Positions 60,178 to 64,000 of a stretch of DNA of 64,000 bases are shown piece by piece (within the stretch, counting starts at the first letter, position 1; each line of letters begins with the position of its first letter). This DNA comes from Pseudonocardia sp. TRM90224 (GTDB taxonomy: Bacteria; Actinomycetota; Actinomycetes; Mycobacteriales; Pseudonocardiaceae). A program made the translations under genes and the position numbers. The stretch is taken from NCBI RefSeq assembly GCF_021245725.1, contig NZ_JAJGSX010000037.1, positions 30,158 to 94,157 on the forward strand, written 5' to 3'. The notes below the pieces were generated by a model that was not told where the DNA came from, did not search any database, and saw only the letters and a program-made list of their open reading frames with translations.

Positions 60178-61371
60178 ATGATCTGCCCGGTGAGTACCCC
60201 GAACGGGTTGGAGCTCCACCACCTGCGAGCGTTCGTCGCGGTCGCACGCCAGCGGCACTTCGGCCGTGCTGCAGAGCAACTGCACGTCTCCGCGTCGACC
60301 CTGTCGCGCAGCGTGTCGGCGTTGGAGCGGATGCTCGGCTGCGTGCTGCTGCGGCGCACCCCACCGCGGGTCGTGCTCACCATGGCCGGTGAGGCCTTGC
60401 TGGCAGCAGCGCCGGCCGCGCTCGACGCCGTCGACGACGCGGTGGCGGCCACCCGCTCCGTCGGTGGCGAGCTCGCCGCCCGGATCGCCCGCCTGGGCGC
60501 GCCGTTCGAATCGCTGACCTGCGCCGACGTCGAACCGCTCCGGGTCGCCGCCGAGCGGCACTACGCGCTGCTGCCAATCCCGGATGAGGTCACCTTCCGT
60601 CCGGTGATCGCGCACGGAGTGCCGGGCCTGATGGCCGAGCCGGAACGACCGGCGCCCGGAACACTGCTGCTGCTGCACGGGGGCGCCTACGTCAACGGCT
60701 CGGCCTACGGGTTCCGCTCGCTGGCCGGCGCGCTGGCCACCGCGACCGGCCGATCGGTGCTCACACCGGACTATCGGCTCGCTCCCGAGCACCCGTTCCC
60801 GGCAGCTGTCGACGACGCGCACGCCGCGCACGCGTGGGCTACGGGCCACGGTCCGGTCGTCCTGGTCGGGGAGACCACCGGTGCCGGTCTTGCGCTCTCG
60901 CTGCTGCACCGGCTGCGTGCTCGCGGCGAACCGCTGCCGATCGGGGCGGTGCTCGCCACTCCGTGGATCGACCCGAGCCTCGCCGCGGACCTGCCTGCCC
61001 GTCCAGCACCCAGCGGCACCCCGCACGGCGTCGCGCTGGGTGTGTCCCGGTACCTCGACGGGGTACCGGTCGACGACGCCCGCATCGATCCCTTCCACGA
61101 CGACCTGCACGGCACCCCGCCACTGCTCGTCCAGATCGCCGGCCTGGAACTGCGCACCGCCGAAGGCGAACGACTGGCCGCCCGCGCCCGCGCGCACGCA
61201 GTACCCGTCACCGTCGAGACCTACCCCGTGGCCGCCCCCTCGTTCCACCTCTACTGGTCGTTCCTGCCCGAGGCAGCCGAAGCACTCCAAGGAATCGCAC
61301 ACTTCACGGACAACCTGATCAACAAACTCGGCTCAACCGACCAGACACAAGCCATGGCCGAGTTCAGTTAA
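60178..61371 (+). CDS. LysR-type HTH fused to a degenerate HSL-family alpha/beta hydrolase
   Basis: A 397-residue fusion. Residues about 12-70 are a LysR winged helix (ELHHLRAFVAVARQRHFGRA, AEQLHVSASTLSRSVSALE). Instead of the periplasmic-binding-protein-like sensor, residues about 140-375 form a hormone-sensitive-lipase-type hydrolase: LLLLHGGAYVNGS (oxyanion loop), DYRLAPEHPFPAA, then the elbow GETTGAG at 231-237. The family nucleophile motif is GDSAGG, so the Ser is Thr233 here. The acid and His positions also look substituted (LELRTAEGE, VAAPSFHLYW). The esterase fold therefore probably binds a ligand without turnover and controls DNA binding. Start: ATG 60178 or GTG 60190. The stop lies inside a repeated block. 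Confidence 0.86.
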   Translation: MICPVSTPNGLELHHLRAFVAVARQRHFGRAAEQLHVSASTLSRSVSALERMLGCVLLRRTPPRVVLTMAGEALLAAAPAALDAVDDAVAATRSVGGELAARIARLGAPFESLTCADVEPLRVAAERHYALLPIPDEVTFRPVIAHGVPGLMAEPERPAPGTLLLLHGGAYVNGSAYGFRSLAGALATATGRSVLTPDYRLAPEHPFPAAVDDAHAAHAWATGHGPVVLVGETTGAGLALSLLHRLRARGEPLPIGAVLATPWIDPSLAADLPARPAPSGTPHGVALGVSRYLDGVPVDDARIDPFHDDLHGTPPLLVQIAGLELRTAEGERLAARARAHAVPVTVETYPVAAPSFHLYWSFLPEAAEALQGIAHFTDNLINKLGSTDQTQAMAEFS

Positions 61372-61701
61372 GGAACCCGTCGAACTTCGGCTCGAAACTG
61401 AAGCGGGCCACGCGGTCAGCGTCGGGCAGCGCCGGCTCTGCACGCGCCGTCATGGGCCGCAACGGCGGCTCCAAGTCGACGAGAGCAGTGTCCTTCACAC
61501 CGCAACGCTAAGCAGGTCACAGAGCGCTGACCTACGACGGACCGCCCGTCACCATCTCTGACGGGCCTTCGGAGGTGGCCGCATGCGCTCCGCGCCCCGC
61601 CGTCGACGGCGCCGTCCATGGTCCCGCCACGTCGAGTATCTCGTCGCCGGCGCACTGCTCACGGTGGTCCTCGTCGACACCGCGTACATCATCGGGACCG
61701 T
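61361..61701. repeat. Ligase-5'/microprotein repeat, copy B
   Basis: It carries the same content as copy A at 41201-41513. The start (GTTCAGTTAAGGAACCCG) is identical, and homology ends after GGGACCGT within the microprotein gene. Confidence 0.8.
61364..61498 (-). pseudogene. DNA ligase N-terminal fragment, copy B (motif I intact)
   Basis: From GTG 61498 the frame encodes LEPPLRPMTARAEPALPDAD and RFSFEPKFDGFLN then a stop. EPKFDG is ligase motif I with the adenylation Lys present. The last residues LN replace the expected R-C-V-A-F that resumes at 59512 on the same strand. This is therefore the detached 5' end of the ligase at 58.7-59.5 kb. Confidence 0.7.
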
Positions 61702-61903
61702 ACATAGCGCAGATGCGGGCGTACCCGATCTTGAGCGTCACCGGCACAGCGTGCCGGTCAACCCCCGTCATCGGAACTGTTCACCGACCACCCTTAGGGC
61801 ACTCTCCGAACTGTTGTTCACGGTGGCGGGCCGGCGGGCGTGCCGGTGGGTTCCTCAGCTGGGGCGGCGGTGGCGCGGTCGTAGAGCTGGCCCACGCGCG
61901 TGA
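61583..61903 (+). CDS. Arg-rich one-TM microprotein, copy B with altered C-terminus
   Basis: ATG 61583 has the same strong ribosome site as copy A. Residues 1-40 (MRSAPRRRRRRPWSRHVEYL, then VAGALLTVVLVDTAYIIGTV) equal copy A except for three conservative changes. The downstream frame then runs into unrelated sequence for 66 more residues (HSADAGVPDLERHRH...). The true protein was probably about 47 residues, and the tail is a fusion artefact that overlaps the convergent gene. Confidence 0.5.
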   Translation: MRSAPRRRRRRPWSRHVEYLVAGALLTVVLVDTAYIIGTVHSADAGVPDLERHRHSVPVNPRHRNCSPTTLRALSELLFTVAGRRACRWVPQLGRRWRGRRAGPRA

Positions 61904-62495
61904 GGTCCGTCCGGTGCAGCTGCCCGTGCGGGGTCGAGACGACGACACCGACCCAGCAGACGCGAGGCTCGGACGCCGCGACCTCGAGGGCTACCGGGTG
62001 CTGGCACTCGAACAGGTCCGGACGCCGACCGGGGAGGTCGGCGAGCGGCAGGCCGGCGTCGGGCCGGCCGCGCTGCCACAGGACCTGCGCCCCTACCGAC
62101 GCCCACGCGTTCACGGCGCCTAGCTCGACCCGGTCGACGTCCCGGCCAGGAGGTGCGGCGAGCACGGCGACCAAGGCGTCCGCCAGGGGCTGACCGCTCA
62201 CAGCAGCGTGGGTCATGAAACTGGCCACCCGCTCGGCGGCGGCAGCGGCCTCGGCGGCGTCCTCGAGCAGCCACCGGGCCCCGGCGAACCCCTGCCTGGG
62301 CCACAGCACCTCGATCGCGACATCCCGGCGACCCGCAGCCACCGCTCGCGCCACCAGATCCGGCGCCCCACGCGCGTCCTTCCCGTCGGCCACCAGAGCG
62401 ACCTCCCACGCACTGTCCGCGGCCACCTGCAGCACCGGCTGACCGGACACGCGCACCTCGGCGTCCACGCTCAGCCACCAGCCGCCGTCAACCAC
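61818..62495 (-). CDS. Hypothetical protein
   Basis: A 225-residue frame of good protein character. It begins VVDGGWWLSVDAEVRVSG and continues QVAADSAWEVALVADGKDAR and DRVELGAVNAWASVGAQVLW, ending in a Pro/Ala-rich tail. It is soluble, acidic and helical. GTG 62495 is chosen, since more upstream residues look noncoding. No family is recognised. The 3' end overlaps the extended microprotein frame on the other strand. Confidence 0.55.
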   Translation of the reverse strand: MVDGGWWLSVDAEVRVSGQPVLQVAADSAWEVALVADGKDARGAPDLVARAVAAGRRDVAIEVLWPRQGFAGARWLLEDAAEAAAAAERVASFMTHAAVSGQPLADALVAVLAAPPGRDVDRVELGAVNAWASVGAQVLWQRGRPDAGLPLADLPGRRPDLFECQHPVALEVAASEPRVCWVGVVVSTPHGQLHRTDLTRVGQLYDRATAAPAEEPTGTPAGPPP

Positions 62496-62897
62496 GTCGC
62501 CATGCTCGCACAGCCGGCCTGAAGGGCCGCCCGGTAGATGACCAGCCGCGGGGTGACGCGTACGCGTCCACACCGCACACGATGGTCAACCTCGGCGGCG
62601 CCGGCCCCGTCGGATACCAGACGGACATCTTCCCCGGCCGCCACGAGGCCGGCGAGCCGATCGGGTGCTCGACCGCAGCCAGGACCACGCCATCGTCGCC
62701 GCGATCGGCGTCACCGTCATCGAGAAAATCACCGTCGTCCTCCAGCCCGCACCTGGGCCGGCCGGCGGCGGCCCGGGTATCGGGGTGACCACCAGTCGCC
62801 CCGCGAGCGTCGAGCACACGAGCCAGGGCAGGAGACGTCAGAGCTCTCTGCCAGGGCGCTCGGAGCGGGCCCAGCGAGGCCCGCCCCGAGCGCGCGG
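62496..62897 (+). other. Gap with possible degraded coding remnant
   Basis: Plus-strand frames contain protein-like pieces (VNLGGAGPVGYQTDIFPGRH near 62585; AIVAAIGVTVIEKITVVLQP near 62690) in different frames. A frameshifted relic is likely, but no family could be named. Confidence 0.3.
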
Positions 62898-63380
62898 TCA
62901 GCTCGCTGCAACGCCCTGAGACAGGACACGCTCCAGGTTGGCAAGCTCGTTCTCCCGGCCCTGCACGAGCCGGCCGGTCCACACGTCGTCGTGCAGCGGC
63001 TCCACCTCCATCACGACCTCGGTGCCCTTGGTGGTGGCGGTCAGGGTGACGACGGTGAGGAACTCGTAGGGCTCGTGATCGGGGACGAAGTCGACGAGGG
63101 AGGTGTAGGCCAACCGGCCGGTCGGGGTGACCTCGGTGAAGGTCTTGCGGGAGACGGTTGCGAGCGGCATCCCGGCGGATTCCATGAAGGCGATCTGCTC
63201 GGCGCCGGTGGCAGTCATCGTGTAGACGAGCTCGCCGCCGGGGCGCAGGTCGAGTTCCTCGACGGTGACGGCGAAGCCGTCCGGTGCCCACCAGGTCTGG
63301 ATGCCGTCGGGGGTGGTCCACTGCCGCCAGACGTGCTCAGGCGTGGCAGGCACGGTGCGGCGCAGGGTGGTCGTGGTCAT
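62898..63380 (-). CDS. SRPBCC/AHSA1-family protein
   Basis: A 160-residue START-like domain protein of the Aha1-type group. It has RRTVPATPEHVWRQWTTPDG and IQTWWAPDGFAVTVEELDLR, then GGELVYTMTATG and the C-terminal long helix LVQGRENELANLERVL. GAGGAG lies about 9 nt before ATG 63380. Members bind hydrophobic ligands and are often co-encoded with ArsR regulators. None is present here. Function unknown. Confidence 0.9.
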   Translation of the reverse strand: MTTTTLRRTVPATPEHVWRQWTTPDGIQTWWAPDGFAVTVEELDLRPGGELVYTMTATGAEQIAFMESAGMPLATVSRKTFTEVTPTGRLAYTSLVDFVPDHEPYEFLTVVTLTATTKGTEVVMEVEPLHDDVWTGRLVQGRENELANLERVLSQGVAAS

Positions 63381-63389
63381 AGCGGTGCT

Positions 63390-63850
63390 CCTCGGGGGTT
63401 GTCGGATCATGTGCAGGACGGATGGCCCGCTGCGGGGGTCGCAGCGCAGACCGGTGGGACGGAAGCCGTGCCGGGTGTAGACCCGGCGCGCCCGGTGGTT
63501 GGCCTCGAGGACCGTCAGTTCAGTGCGCGATCCGCACCGACCTCGGCCACCACGGCCGCGTGCAGTGCGGCGCCGATCCCGCGGCGTTCTGGCTGGTTGT
63601 GGTGCTGGTGGAAGCCTGCTGCGACGGGGGGTGAGATCCATCGGCCAGGTGGCGGAGATCCGGCGCGGGGCTGGCAGACCTGCCGGCGCCATGACCGCCG
63701 AGTCGCATCCGACGAAACCTGCCCTTGCGAGTGCGGGGGACGTAGGGGCGCCGGACCTCGACCAGCCGGTTGGGTCGGGTGGCTGCGAGGGCGATGCCTT
63801 GCACGTCGTCGCCGTCCTCGGCGAGTTGCCGTTCGGGGTCGGCTGAACAC
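63390..63850 (-). pseudogene. GNAT acetyltransferase relic
   Basis: Scattered over three minus-strand frames are RRGIGAALHAAVVAEVGADR (acetyl-CoA motif A), then LTVLEANHRARRVYTRHGFR and PTGLRCDPRSGPS (motif B). Upstream blocks such as PNRLVEVRRPYVPRTRKGRF may be its N-terminus. Several indels separate the parts, so the gene is inactive. Confidence 0.55.
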
Positions 63851-63865
63851 CCTGTCGGGCTCGAA

Positions 63866-63917
63866 GTTCAGTTGAGGAACCCGTCGAACTTCGGCTCGAA
63901 ACTGAAGCGCGCCGCGC
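63866..63917 (-). repeat. Ligase-5' repeat, copy C (partial)
   Basis: It starts GTTCAGTTGAGGAACCCG and encodes, on the minus strand, ARFSFEPKFDGFLN and a stop, as in copies A and B. Homology ends after GCGGTCAGCG, where unrelated sequence begins and runs to the window end. Confidence 0.7.
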
Positions 63918-64000
63918 GGTCAGCGAGCCTGTCATTTTTCCCGTGTAAGCCACGGGTGGACTGATTGTTAACGTATCACAGGGGGAGTCGTCCGGGGAAG

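Noticed and set aside
59521..61371. Possibility that the RibD/LysR-fusion segment is a known IS element
   Set aside because: No transposase or resolvase gene lies in the segment, so it is described only as a possible cassette.
1..64000. CRISPR arrays, intact rRNA or complete tRNA genes
   Set aside because: No regularly spaced repeats and no complete cloverleaf were seen. Only two tRNA-Pro 3' halves are present.

Overview
The window is high-GC DNA with GTG starts, IdeR-type iron boxes, PadR/HxlR regulators, DUF3040/DUF418-like membrane proteins and actinobacterial IS relatives. It looks like chromosomal DNA of an actinomycete (Pseudonocardiaceae-like by feel; the genus cannot be fixed from the sequence alone). 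No intact rRNA, tRNA or CRISPR array was seen.

Layout. (1) 1-14 kb: a leftward six-gene operon (MFS transporter, two alpha/beta hydrolases, and the iron-sulfur, FAD and molybdenum subunits of a PaoABC/xanthine-dehydrogenase-type aldehyde oxidase), with a large LuxR/NB-ARC regulator upstream. Next come a frameshifted DUF1028 gene, two decayed copies of one small membrane protein, a DUF418 protein and an ISL3 transposase relic. (2) 14.7-32.7 kb: a compact hydroxamate-siderophore locus with two iron boxes, a formyltransferase, an ornithine N-monooxygenase, a decayed mbtH-like gene, a siderophore-binding lipoprotein and a 4764-residue four-module NRPS. Three of its four A domains carry the hydroxyornithine code. 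(3) 32.9-47 kb: an accretion zone with a broken tyrosine integrase, two tRNA-Pro 3' halves, clustered octamers that look like integrase arm sites, a MITE-like element, IS630 fragments and many truncated genes. Intact genes here include YihY/BrkB, a zinc ribbon, a secreted three-repeat protein, an alpha/beta hydrolase, an ankyrin protein, an Imm49-type protein, and a DsbA/HxlR pair. (4) 47-57 kb: a PEP-synthase/rifampin-phosphotransferase-like protein, a VOC protein, an LLM flavin oxidoreductase, and a PadR - DrrA/DrrB-type exporter - DoxX - hydrolase operon with two matching palindromic operator candidates. (5) 57.5-64 kb: a second decay zone with a truncated IS21 transposase, an ATP-dependent DNA ligase broken into separate pieces, a RibD-like reductase, a LysR-HTH/alpha-beta-hydrolase fusion, an SRPBCC protein and a GNAT relic.

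How parts work together. The siderophore genes give a coherent route: ornithine hydroxylation, N-formylation, NRPS assembly, uptake of the ferric complex, all plausibly under IdeR/DmdR control. The aldehyde oxidase operon looks catabolic or detoxifying. The PadR operon looks like an inducible drug exporter with accessory enzymes.

Most notable points: the LysR-HTH fused to an esterase fold that has lost its nucleophile serine; a DNA-ligase 5' fragment repeated three times with the same breakpoint, next to a conserved Arg-rich one-TM microprotein; the mbtH relic inside an otherwise intact NRPS locus; and the tRNA-Pro half-sites with arm-type octamers. Many gene ends and frameshifts were read by eye and could in part be assembly errors.
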